DNA of 64,000 nucleotides. It comes from Berberis thunbergii (Eukaryota > Streptophyta > Magnoliopsida > Ranunculales > Berberidaceae). A program made the translations under genes and the position numbers. The stretch lies in the NCBI GenBank assembly GCA_003290165.1, contig QNQO01000200.1:1-64000 (forward strand), given 5' to 3'. The notes beneath the pieces were generated by a model. It was not told where the DNA came from. It did not search any database and worked only from the letters and a program-made list of their open reading frames with translations. Position 1 is the stretch's first letter; the number at the start of each line of letters is the position of its first letter. This document shows positions 10,333-21,805 of the stretch, piece after piece.

Positions 10333-12042
10333 ATGGCTGCTTATATGATATTATTCTTAGGGTGTGTTTGGTTGCATGGAATCCTATTCCATGGGAATCT
10401 ATGAGGGGACCACTACATTTTAGGCTAAATTGATATATCACTCTACATTTACCATTTGACCACCATTTGATTTTGTGATCAATGGTGGGAATGGAAGTTC
10501 CATAAACATGGGAATTCCACTCCTTGGCCCCCCCAAAGCATGTGATTCCCATGTTCATGGGACTTTCATTCCCACCATTGATCACAAAACCAAATGGTGG
10601 TTGTGGAGTGATATATCAATTTAGCCTAAAATGTAGTGGTCCCCTCATGAATTCCCATGACATAGGATTCCATGTAACCAAACACACCCTTAGTAACATT
10701 ATCTCACTCCTGCTCCATCTTGGCGCAGTCGGACACTTAATTATCCATATGGACTTGTCCTTCATGCCTAAATTCTTCTCCAGTCATCATTATTGGTACT
10801 CCTCAATTCTTTCTTCTGTATCTAACGCCCATGTTGGTGAAAGTACCACCACAACCACTACCACCACCTCCTTGAAACTTCTGTATTCTTATAGTAATGC
10901 AATGCATGGCTTCAGTGCCAGACTTTCGCCTTTGGAGTTGAAAGCAATTAAGAATTCACCTGGATTTATTTCTTCCTTACGTGATGTAGAAGTGCCGCTT
11001 GATACTAGTCATTCATTTGAGTTCCTAGGACTCAATGATAACTCTGGTGCATGGACAGCTTCTAATTATGGCAGTGATGCCATAATTGCTTCATCAAAAC
11101 TCCCTATCCGGAAGATTTTCTAGCTCTTCAAGATGGCCAAAGTGTCCTTGACTATATTAAGAAAGACTCGAATCCTCGAGCAATTTTACAATTTGAGAAG
11201 ACTAGTTTTGGGCATAAAACGAGCTCCTAGTGCAGCTCATTACAGCTCTAGAGGGCCATCTTTTAGCTGCCGAAATATTCTGAAACCTGACTTTATTGCT
11301 CCCGGAACTCTAGTACTTGCATCATGGCCTAAAACTACTCCAGCAACCAATATCGACTCCCATTCACTATACAGCAACTTCAATCTTTTATCAGGCACAT
11401 CGATGTCTACCCCTCATGTGGCAGGCCTAGCTGCACTTCTCAAGGGAGCACACCCAGGATGGAGCCCTGCTGCTATTCGCTCTGCTATGATGACCACAAG
11501 TGATACATTGGATAACACATTAGCCCCCATCAAAGACCTCGGAGATGATAAACTATCGCAGCTCCTCTAGCCATAGGGTCCAGGCAGGTCAACCCAAACA
11601 AGGCTCTAGACCCAGGACTTATTTATGATGCAAATGTAGACGATTATGTGAAGTTCCTATGTTCCGTGAACTACACCATGAAGCAATTACAAGGACTTCT
11701 AGTAACAACTGCTCGAATGCATCTCCGGACCTCAACTACCCCTCCTTCATTGCTCTGTTCAATGCAAACCATTCTTCTTCCGGCACTGTATGGGAATTTC
11801 AAAGAACCATTACGAATGTGGGGATTGGAGCTTCGACTTATACAGTTGTTGTGACCCCAGTGGATGGGGGGAATGTGGTGCTTAATACATTGTCTTTCAA
11901 GGAGAAGAACCAGAAGCTAAGTTACAAAGTCACTCTAGAGAGTGTAGAAGAAATGAAAGAGGTTTTTCATGGTGCTCTTAGCTGGGTTGAAGTTTGAGGC
12001 AAACATGTGGTGAGGAGCCCCATTGTAGCTACAACACTCTAA
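10333..12042 (+). pseudogene. Subtilisin-like protease pseudogene 2 (internal deletion, MITE in signal peptide)
   Basis: It is collinear with the intact gene from ATGGCTGCTTATATG at 10333. A 330 bp MITE sits inside codon 9 (10360-10689). After it the prodomain resumes in frame (STTTTTTTTSLKLLYSYSNA...) up to SNYGSDAII at about 11085. Then about 850 bp are missing: the sequence jumps to the FIQTSYPAVFLALQDG part, removing the catalytic Asp and His regions and the Asn oxyanion-hole region. The Ser region GTSMSTPHVAG is intact near 11400. A further frameshift occurs near 11550, and a G-to-T change (GAAGTTTGAGGC) ends the frame 14 codons early. It cannot be an active protease. Compared with pseudogene 1 it has few small indels. 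Confidence 0.92.
10360..10689. mobile_element. Tourist/PIF-Harbinger-like MITE, TSD TTA
   Basis: The ends are GGGTGTGTTTGGTTGCATGG... and ...CCATGTAACCAAACACACCC, flanked by TTA at 10357-10359 and 10690-10692. The intact gene at about 30824 has the empty site ATTCTTAGTAAC. The two halves are near-inverse over most of the length (for instance GGGGACCACTACATTTTAGG against CCTAAAATGTAGTGGTCCCC), so it folds into one long hairpin. 330 bp, non-coding. Confidence 0.92.
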
Positions 12043-12895
12043 GACAGTTCAACCATTGTCTAAGCCATTAGGAATAGATAAGAGTCTTATTTAGTTGTGT
12101 GGTGATAATGAAAATTAAATGGTCAATAAAGATGACAAATTTTTGTCTTATACTCATAATGCAAAAATAGAGTTTTCTTCTCATTTGTTTTGTTCTTTGA
12201 AAAAATCTTCTAAGCAACCAAAAGTTCCAGATATATGGTGCATCCAGGTAACTTTACTTTTTCATATTGGTAGTTTTTGCTCTTGTGTTTGGTAACTTTT
12301 GTATATCGTCTTAGTGTAATAAATTTATGTGTATCAAGTGCAAAGTTGGGAAGTGCTGGACAGTAATTTGCTGGTGCGCACAATGGGAAGGTTTTTAGCG
12401 ACAAACTTAGATTGAGGCAATAAAATGATTGAGAAAGTACTGAGAAATCAACTGAAATAGACATGCCATGGAAGTTTTGCATGTGAAGGGATTTTTTTTT
12501 TCTCTTTTTCATGGAAGTCAAGCAAACATTTGCTCATTTAGATGTGCATTGTGTTTTGCGATTGGAATCTCTCAAAAGTTGGAGATTGAATTATAATATG
12601 AAAGATTAATTTCCAAGAGAACGTAAACAAAAAGGGCAATTTGAATCCATTTGTCTCATTTGTTACCTGCAATCTCAGTTTCTGGTCCTGTCTGGGTCTT
12701 TTGATTGATGAATTTGAACTGTAGCTCCTCTTTGGAATCTTTGAGTAGTCCACATGTGTAGTCTACGTATGATTTTGGGTGGTAAATTCTTTTCATGTGA
12801 ATAAGTTTTACAGTAAGTAAATTCTTGAGGTTTTGAAGTTTGAGCCATAATACAAGAAGTCTTTGGCGTGGCGTCTACTCAGGGTCGAATCTAAG
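12043..12895 (+). repeat. Duplicated 3' flank of subtilase block, copy 2
   Basis: It matches 5388-6550 and 33057-34050 apart from element insertions in those copies. Similarity stops at about 12895 (GGGTCGAATCTAAG). No gene is seen. Confidence 0.8.
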
Positions 12896-13640
12896 GTTTG
12901 AGTGTTAATTGCCACTCTTGAGAATTTATAGGCACCACCGTCTGTCTTGCTTCTATTTTCCATTTTTCTATGAATTTCCTACTTTCAATTCTGTTTCTTT
13001 GGTTGAACATCTGTTGCATTGAATCGAAAGATCTTGAAACCATAACAATTTGGACTGAAAAAAAAAATGTGTTTGATCAAATGGTTGAATTCCAAAAGAG
13101 CTTAGATCATTTCTCCGCAGCATAAGGCACCAATCTAATGCCTACTCTCGGGAGCATCAAAGTAGGTCGCAGGCATGAAAAACCAAAGCTCTGCATCAAA
13201 ATTTTGCATAAAGAAACCCCAGCATGGGATGTGGGTGGTGACTGACCCCATTGTTGAAAGGTTTTCACCGCATTTTTAGGCTAAAGCCCATACAATATAT
13301 CACCATTTCAGTCTAAGCTCTCTCCCACTCCACACTCCTTCAAAGGATGATACTTCCTTGGTTCCTCCCTTGTTTTCTTAGCCTTTTCTTGGCTTCTCAA
13401 CTTTCTCGTTGGAATATATAATGATTTGGAACACGAGTGGTTTCTTCGACAGCAATTGAACATAACGGTATTAAGTGTCCATACTCATTTACTAACAAAA
13501 CTCCATTCCTCGCCAGGTATAGCAAGTCATTTTCTAATTAGCAAGATTAAGACTAATCCTTTCTCTACATCACTCAATATCTGCAGTTATTTAACATTTA
13601 ATTCGTAAAAGACTGAGAACTAGTACCATAAAACCATCTC
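12896..13640. other. No recognisable gene
   Basis: AT-rich sequence with short unrelated open frames only. I see no domain, terminal repeat or similarity to other parts of the window. Confidence 0.4.
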
Positions 13641-14328
13641 TTCAGAGACACGAATCTGTTGGCGCTACGAGCACTTTCCCAACAATCTGCACTTTTGTAC
13701 GAATCGTCACATATCCTACAATCCATCCATCGGCTTGCAACATCTCGAAGTACAGCTCTTCCTCGAGTCTCATGTTCAACCACGATCCTGTGGGTAGTAC
13801 TCGGTGTATGGGCTCGACTATTCCCGGTGTTGTTGGCTTCACCTAATCGCAACCTCTGCACTAACTCCACTTCGTCCAGACTTGTAGGATACTCCCGGAC
13901 ACCACATCGGCAAGGATTTGAAGCCTCATCTGGATTATTCATCTGGTGGACCGCGCACCTACGATGCTCCACCTAGTCTGGCTCGTTGTCATGCGCCTAC
14001 TCTTTTTGAACAATGGAGGATCTTGATCGTTCACATCCGGAGGACCTGCGCTCTCGCCTAGATCTGGCTCGCAACAAAGATCTGGCCTAATCTGGATCAT
14101 TCATCTGGCGGACCGCGCACCTGCGATACTCCACCTGGTCTGGCTCGTTGTCATGCGCCTACTCTCCTTGAATGATGGAGGATCTTGATCGTTCACCCGG
14201 AGGATCTGCACTCCTGTCTGCATCTGGCTCACTGCCTTGCGCCTACACTTATCCCCTAAACAATGTGTTGCCTGCACCTCCACCTTGTCGACCGAGTTTG
14301 AGCCGAACCATCGGCTCTGATACCAATT
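13641..14328 (-). mobile_element. Internal region of a small minus-strand LTR element (Copia/TRIM-like)
   Basis: Just inside the LTR at 14329 is GCTCTGATACCA (14314-14325). Read on the minus strand this is TGGTATCAGAGC, the complement of the 3' end of initiator Met-tRNA and the classic Copia/TRIM primer site. The rest of the internal region has short frames only, and a direct repeat at 13929-14235. The second LTR is not found, so the element is truncated. Confidence 0.7.
13929..14235. repeat. Direct repeat of about 162 bp, two copies
   Basis: TCTGGATTATTCATCTGGTGG at 13929 recurs as TCTGGATCATTCATCTGGCGG at 14091. The following sequence (GACCGCGCACCT, CTGGCTCGTTGTCATGCGCC, GAGGATCTTGATCGTTCAC) repeats in the same order. 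It lies in the leader of the minus-strand LTR element. Confidence 0.85.
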
Positions 14329-14554
14329 GTAGGCACGTTGAACGCGTGCGCGCACCTCTTGGTCTGCTATACATAGTAACGATATTGGCCCCAACTTAAA
14401 CACCACTATTGGGCATTCCATCCGGGCCTAGGTGGTGTAGGATTTTTCCCAAAAGGCTTTGTTGCTATTAGGGAATGGATTATCTCCTTATAATCCTTTG
14501 TGACAACTCTTCCTTACTTAATGTGAGACTATTTAAGCCAATACTTTCCCAACA
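14329..14554 (-). mobile_element. Short LTR (226 bp), Copia/TRIM-like
   Basis: On the minus strand this begins TGTTGGGAAAGTATTGG and ends GTTCAACGTGCCTACA, a normal TG...CA LTR. The initiator-Met primer site follows after a two-base gap. A TTAAATAG TATA-like box lies near its 5' end. The 226 bp length fits a TRIM or a small Copia element. No partner LTR was found in the window. Confidence 0.75.
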
Positions 14555-15200
14555 GAATCATGATAGAAAGGAACTAATATAGTGAAGTCTAACATGGCCC
14601 CTACTCGAGGATGACACATAAATTGAGAAATAGCACCATCAGAACCTTGTAACTAGTGAGTACCATTACATGGATAAAAATAGACACCATCCTTGAAGTT
14701 CAAGTTCTAAGGGAATAGGTATTACAACAATGTAGAGATTCAATGATCCCAATCCAACCAACACAATGGGATGAAAAATGTGTCACAAACTACAGATAAG
14801 ATGGGATGGGTACCTTAGAGTGGAATTGGACATTCCATGCCATGGTGCGCTAACAGAATAAACTTTCCAAATTGACTTGGAAGCCAAAGACGAGTGCTTC
14901 TACTCTTCATCGTTAACGGATAGATGGAGAATCAGTATATCTCATCAATTTGGAAGGGACTGGTAATTCACCATATTTTTGGATCACATGCCGAACAATG
15001 ACATAAGCTCCAAAGTTCTCTAACCCCACCATGTCTTTAACTTGTGTTCGGAGTGTTGAATTTTTAATTTAAGAGTTTCATATTTTCTTTTGAATATTGG
15101 GTAAAGCAAAGGGGATGAAGGTCAGACATTTCCTAACGCTAAATACTAAACTTATGTGTAGTATCTGAAGTCTAAGGCCATTGTTTATGGTTCAAACAAA
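14555..15200 (+). repeat. Dispersed repeat, sister of 37205-37760
   Basis: The segment GTGAAGTCTAACATGGCCCC...GAACCTTGTAACTAGTGAGTACCATTA and following parts match 37205-37760. The other copy lacks an internal stretch and carries a MITE. No coding content is recognised. Confidence 0.75.
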
Positions 15201-15810
15201 ATGTCTCACGGAGATTGCAAAAAACAGAGAAATGGAGTGCCAGGTTTAACTTCAAACACTATTGAGATCGCATTTGCCTTGGCTATGCAAATCACTTTTC
15301 CTCTAGTTCATTCATAGCATATAAATCATTGTACAAATGATAGTACCTTGTCTACAATGAATAAAACGGAGTTCTCTTGAGTGATAAGAGAAGTCATCTT
15401 ACCTTCAGTCAGTGGTTATATCTCCTAGTGAAAGACCACGAAGTATTGAGTTGACATAAACATGGATGCAGAGTCAACTCGACTTGGGAAACACAGACTT
15501 TGAGCAACTGCAATCAGTTACTGTGTATGGCCATGCAAAGAAAATATCAGTTCCTGCCTTGCAGTCAGAGTACAGTCAGCGCACTTCGGCCTTGTCTATC
15601 ATGGTTGAAAGAGATAACACCCCTACTTGGACTCTATCTTCTTACTACCATCAAACCATGCGGTACTGGAATAATTTGCACAGGCCCAATGACTTGCACC
15701 CACACAATGGTATACCATCTGATGCCCACCTCTATCGTTCCTTTCTATCCTAGAATCCTCTCCACCTAAGGAGGCATTGGCGACCGCGGTGAAGGGTCGC
15801 CAAAGTATTC

Positions 15811-18670
15811 ATGATCCTCTCGTGGAATGCAAGGGGTTTAGAGTCTCCCTACGTGTTCCAAACTCTAAATGCCCTCTCATGCAAATCAAACTTTATATCC
15901 TCTTTCTCTCTTAAACCAAAGCCTCTTGTGCTAAGATGGACCTCACTCGCCGAACATTTGGCTTCAAACACGGAGTCTTTGTACCAGCAACTGGACAATT
16001 TGGAGATCTGCTCTCTTCTGTAAAGAAGGTATCCATCTTACTATTATTTATTCTTGCAAGCAAATAATGCTATTTATTTACTATTAAAATAATGCTATTG
16101 ATAGTTACCTTGTTTATACTACCCTGGTCTGCTATTTTTGTGTACGAGGAGCCTAACCCTTCTTTTAGGGCTCAACTATGGCAAAATCTGACAAATTTAT
16201 GTAGTGACCACTCTTTACTCAGACTTGTCATTGGTGACCTAAATTCTATTTTTCTTCCTGAGGATAAACTGGGGGTCAATACCCTTAGAAAATCAAATCT
16301 TAAGCATCTGCGCACCTTCATTGATAAACATGATTTGATGGATTTTCTACTCGATGCTCACATATACCCAGAACCACCAAAAGGAAAGATAAGAATGAGG
16401 TTAAAGCTAAACCAGATTGTATCGTAGTGTCTACTGATTGGATGAACTAGTTCTCCTCGGTTATTGCTCACCTAATCCACATTTCGGCCTAGGACCACAA
16501 AGCCCTATTTCTCCAACTTGTCTCTAAAATCATTCAAGGTCCCAAAACTTTAAAATTTTTCACATGTGGACGCGGGACCCTACTATCGTAACTCATCACT
16601 TCCTCTTGGAGTCCCCATTACCATCATCTCCCTTATTAGGATGTCTACATCATGATCAAAAAAATGAGTTATACTCTTAATAGATGGAAGAAATCAGACT
16701 TCAGGAATATACAACAATGTATTTTGACACTCGATTTCCCTTGGATGACCTTCAAAATGAGACACCTTCAAAAGATAATGTCATCGCCACATGCATCCTC
16801 GAAGAGCAACTCATTGAACTTTATTTAAGAGAAGAACTTTTCTGGCATAACAAATTAGGTTACTCTTGGCTTCTCGATGGAAACAAGAACACAAAAAATT
16901 TTCACATTGCTTCCTTGCTTTGTCGAAAGAGAAACCTGATTTTGTTAATCAAAGATGATTCTAATGAGTGGCACTCCAGCCATGATTCAGTATGTCATGT
17001 TCTCAATAACTATTTTGAACATATCTTCAAATCCTTCAATCCTACTCTTTGCCCGAGGTTCTATCTCTTTTTAAGCCATCAATTTGTAATGAGGACAATT
17101 TGATCCTTCTTATCATCCCGGGCGAGGATGAAATACACTCCATTGTCTCTGGTATGGGTAGCCACAAAGCTCCCCGGGCTCGATGGATTCATGCTTTTTT
17201 TTTCCAACACTACTGGGATATTGTGAAGCATAATGTGATCGAAGTGGTTCAAAACTTTTTACCACCAAGCGACTGGACCCCAAACTCAACTAAACATTCA
17301 TTGCCTTAATCCCTAAAATCCCTAACCCAATAGCCCCTGATAAATTTAGACCCATTGGTCATTGCAATGTGACTACTGTGGTTGGATATGGATCACGAAT
17401 AGGAATTAGGTCACCTACTTGTGCACATGCCTATGCTGCTGAGTGTAGAAAAATCTGTTATGTTTTTGTTTTTGTAGAAGACAATGTTTTATATCACTAT
17501 AAGATGATAATGAAAAGGTCATCAATTATCCGCCCATCAATCTAAAAGCTAGAAGGTTTTTCCAAACTTATGGCCATCAGATGAAACTTTTGTTGGATAA
17601 CATTATCTCCCCCAATCAAGGTGTTTTCTCAAAGGGCCGCTCTATTGCAGACAATGTCAGTATAACACATGAGACTTTTTTCAAATGAAACATAGCCGCA
17701 AAAGGAAGTAGGGATGGATGGCTATCAAAATTGGTCATTTTTGCTTGACATCGTCACCAATTATGATTTGCTAGGGGATGGATCCAAATGATTGAACAAT
17801 GCATCTCCACATCTTCTCTGCAAGTCTTACGTTATAGGTCTCCACTCCCAGCCATCAAACCAGCTAGAAGTATTAGATAAGGGGACTTTCTCGGGCGAAA
17901 CATGACGACCTTATCCAAGGGATCAAGATCATAAAACATTCGCCCTCCATCAGCCATTTGATGTATGTTCATGGGAGACACTAAAAAATGATCAATAAAA
18001 TCTTGGGATCCAAACTGTATAGCCCCAAGGACAAATATCTCGGGTCTCCTCTACTGTGTCAAAGAAAAAATTTAATGACTTCCAGTTTTTAATTGATAAG
18101 GTCAACACTAAACTCTTGAGGTAGAAGTCCAAAGTCTTCTCCCAGGCTGGTAGAATAGTTATGATAAAGGTTATTTTGAACTCGATACTAGTTTACACAA
18201 TGCAATTCTTTCCTCCTTCCCTGTGTCGTTACCTCTAAACTGGATCATTTTGCCCGAAATTTCTGGTGGAACAACGCAGTGGAGAGCAAAGACAAACATA
18301 TATGTACTTGGGACCGCATCTCTCTACCTCGACACCTCGGAGGCCTCAACATTCCTTCTTCAATGAACACAAATCTTGTCTTAATGACAAATATATGTGG
18401 CAAACCCTCAACTCACCTCAAAACCCTTGTGTGGTTCAACTCAAAGCTCTATACTTCAAGAAGAAAAATATCTTCCAGCTTTCAAAAGCACCTGCAATTG
18501 CCTATTTTGGTTGGAGAGGGAATCTTAGCGCACTCTCTAAAATGAAAAACAAGCTCGTTTGGCAGATTTTGTCTGGTAATCAAATTGATCTTTGGAAGGA
18601 TTGTTGGGTCAAACCTAGCTTCGTCCTTGCAGATTGTCTGCCTATACCTCTGACACTTAACTTACTTTAA
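15811..18670 (+). pseudogene. LINE (L1-type) ORF2 pseudogene: endonuclease + reverse transcriptase
   Basis: The start MILSWNARGLESP is the conserved opening of plant LINE apurinic endonucleases. VYEEPNPSFRAQLWQNL with VIGDLNSIF at about 16140-16260 is the endonuclease core. From 16684 the linker reads LEEQLIELYLREELFWHNK and WLLDGNKNTKNFHIASLL. Reverse-transcriptase remains follow: GMGSHKAPRARWIHAFFFQHYWDIV (about 17152), DKFRPIGHCN, ISPNQGVFSKGRSIADN (about 17610). The expected FADD active site after ISHLMY (about 17960) is destroyed. The part after 18266 matches the post-RT region (MWQTL, then FWKD-type WKDCWV). Many stops and frameshifts, plus about 150 bp of foreign or scrambled sequence at about 17370-17525, make it dead. 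A full ORF2 is about 1,300 residues. Confidence 0.88.
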
Positions 18671-21299
18671 TCTATTCATGAGTTGTGGAATACCTCATTT
18701 CCTCAGAAAATACTGTGAAATACGGGACTGGTCAACTCCCTCTTTCCTCACCCTGCGGCCAGGGACATTATGGATATTTCAGTCAGGTCCTTGATTTGTT
18801 CCAATAATCTGGTATGGATATTTGACAAGAAAATAATACTTTCAGTTAAAAGTGTCACTCGGGCGTTCACTGGTGATTAGCTTGAAAGATCCACCTCCAA
18901 TCCCCCTTCTCCCAGTTTTAGGGTATAAACGATAAACACGATGGAAAACCAAGTGACAAATCAGTTGAGTTGTCAGCTTACTATCATCAGAAGTTGTTGC
19001 CCATGATTCAGGTGTGTTTCAGTAGCCGCCTCCTCCAATGGCAGCTAATCAGCCAACCAAGAGAAACTCTTCTTCATCAAGTTGACAATATAAGTCTCGT
19101 GATTCACCCATTGATGCCACGTATATTGCTCGCCAGAACTCGGGAGAGCCCCATCGGAGCACAAGAACTGACTCCAGTGTCAATACGAAAACCTCAAGGC
19201 CAGAAACCAAGCATTTATCTCCCCCTGCACCTCCTGAAAGAGAGAACTCGACAACCTCCTTGAGGAGAAGACTCAACAACCTATTTCCCCTTATAAGCAA
19301 AATTGAGAGAATGCTTAGACAACGCTCCAGTTTCTAGAGAAGTGGAAGGATCATGGGCAGTACTCTCAGGAACGAACTACTCCTCTACAACAAACAGGCC
19401 AAGGGTAGCAACCTCCAAAGCCAGTCGCTCCTTTCCCGGTTCAGTATTAATCGGGGCCTTGGGCAACTCCTCATCATTGGTCAAATCCACAACATCCCTT
19501 TCCATGCTCTGGGGATCGGCAAGAGAATGAGTTGATCCCAACTTGAGCCTCTTAAAGCGACAGAAGGGAGAAAACAGTCCAACGGGCTAGGCATCTTTGG
19601 TACTTTCCTCTTCTGAGACCCAGGTGATTGCACTTTAGTACTAGAAAAAGAATCGGTAGGCGCAATCAGGGCAAGCCCTACGCCACTAGTCTCTCCGGAT
19701 AACAGACCACTCCACCTGATATTATCCGGATGAATAACCTCCCAGTTAGGCATCGACAACAGAGCGAAGAAATCAACTCTCATAGTCTCCTTTTCTAGAT
19801 AAAGGACGACAAAAACATATATTAAATATAAATGCAAAACATATATGCAACCCTAATCAGAAACAACAAATGAGTTAGACAATATCATATATTAAATATA
19901 AAAGCAAAAAGAACTTATGGAGTTTCCTGATGCAGCGAACAACCCGCAAACCATCGAATGTGAAGTCCCTAGACTTCACAGAGGCATAAAAGTAGCACAA
20001 CTATTGTCACACCACAGAACCCGCAGCGTGTCGGTACATGAATTGAATCCATAACCACATGTGAATCATAACCGGACACAAATTATAATATAACATATTC
20101 TTGAAACCAGAAACAAAATGAAAAATAACCAATTATGATAAAATTTGAACAAAACAAAAAGTATTTAATTCTGCCAGCTCTGTGTCATAGCGACAAAACA
20201 TATATAGATATCCAGTATCTAACAAAGTATATAAAAGTACAATGAAAGCAAAACATACCCGCACTGGATGGATAAGACTAAACAACATAAAACAAGTCTA
20301 CACAAAAGAATGGGCCAAAGCGGCACGATCAACAGAAACTACAACACTGCGTGTACTCCAATAGAAGCACACCCCTTCAGCAAAGCACAAAGCTAGCTGG
20401 TGCGAGTGTGAACTAAATACAAACATCAATACACTACATAGTAGGAAGCCATGCCAAAATAATGAATAACTACGTAATCATAGATGCATGATTCATAACA
20501 TAAAAAGCGGTGTTTTAATACAAGTTTCTAGAGTCTAAGTCACACCGTGTCTCTAAGGATAATGTTTTTGTTCATGCACTAACAACAAGGAATTTAATGC
20601 TAAACAATAACTACAAGTTACAAGATATGATAGTAATTTCAGGTGATTCGAAAATCAGGTGATTAAGACATAGAAAAAAAAATCATAAACCTTTGCTTCC
20701 CTATGTAAGCGTCTCATATCGTAGGTATTAGCATACCCTACAAATGTGTCTCACCCATACACATCCCACAACATGCACCAGTACCACTTTAGGCTTCTTT
20801 GTATTACAATAGGGTGTCATCTGTTAGGATACAAGCTCTAATGTCTCAAACGACTGGCCTAACACCGCTAACCTAACACAAATCAAACACAAACACGCTG
20901 GGAGGAATAGCAAGTAATCTCCTAAACACGTCTTCCAGAACCCGTCTTACTGTACTCTCTAGTGACAAGCGCCTGCAAGAGCTCACCGCACCTCAGCGAA
21001 CATACCACATGCAATAGCGTCCATAATGTTTGTAGGTACGAGTCATCTCAAAATGCCACCAAATTCACGATGCTAGCAAGTTCCAAAGCATCATCACAAC
21101 AGACATTCCAGCGAGGTCAAGACACTTACAATAATATCAATATGCACGTACTACGAGACTATAGTCTAACACAACCGGTGTGTAACAATAATTAGTTAGA
21201 CAATCCTCACAAGTCCATAACTACACTAGAGCCTCAACATGACCCAAATCACCACAATAAAATCCCTCGAGTCGAACGGTCTTACAGGTTTAAGACTCG
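18671..21299. other. No recognisable gene; repetitive-looking DNA
   Basis: Several open frames of 60-118 codons exist (for example 19481-19837 minus), but none shows a domain I know. The neighbourhood, and the join to block A at about 21300, suggest retroelement leader or spacer DNA (inference). Confidence 0.35.
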
Positions 21300-21805
21300 G
21301 CAAACCACCGTACACTTGTCTAATCGGCTTCGAACAACACAACAGGCTAGAGACTGGCCAAAATAAGGTCACTGAACCACCCGAATGAGAATTGCCACCT
21401 CCCCACGTGAATCTGCGCTAGCAAACCTCCCCGACAAGAAAATCCTTCTAATTTTCTGAAATTTCTAGCCAACCACTCAACCACCCTTGCATGTGGTGTT
21501 TACAGGTTCCATCTGACTTCCCAACCACTACCAGAAAGGCCGATTGGAGCAGCAGTGCTCGCTTCGCCAGTGACTGCTCCGATCAAGTTCACACTCTCTG
21601 ATTTCTCTATTTGTGAAATGGAAAATTAAAGGAGAAGGAAGATGAGAAGCAATGTTGAAGAAATAAGGAGATTTGGGCAGAGAAAACGTTCGAATTGCTT
21701 GAGCATAGACTGGCGAAGAAGACCTCTGACAGAGGGGAGACACTCTGTATGAAAGAAAAAAATATAGAATATGATAAGGGGGGACTCGGATTTATAAGTG
21801 GGTGC

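Noticed and set aside
19481..19837. 118-codon minus-strand open frame
   Set aside because: No domain, no TATA or splice context, within repetitive DNA; cannot be supported as a gene.
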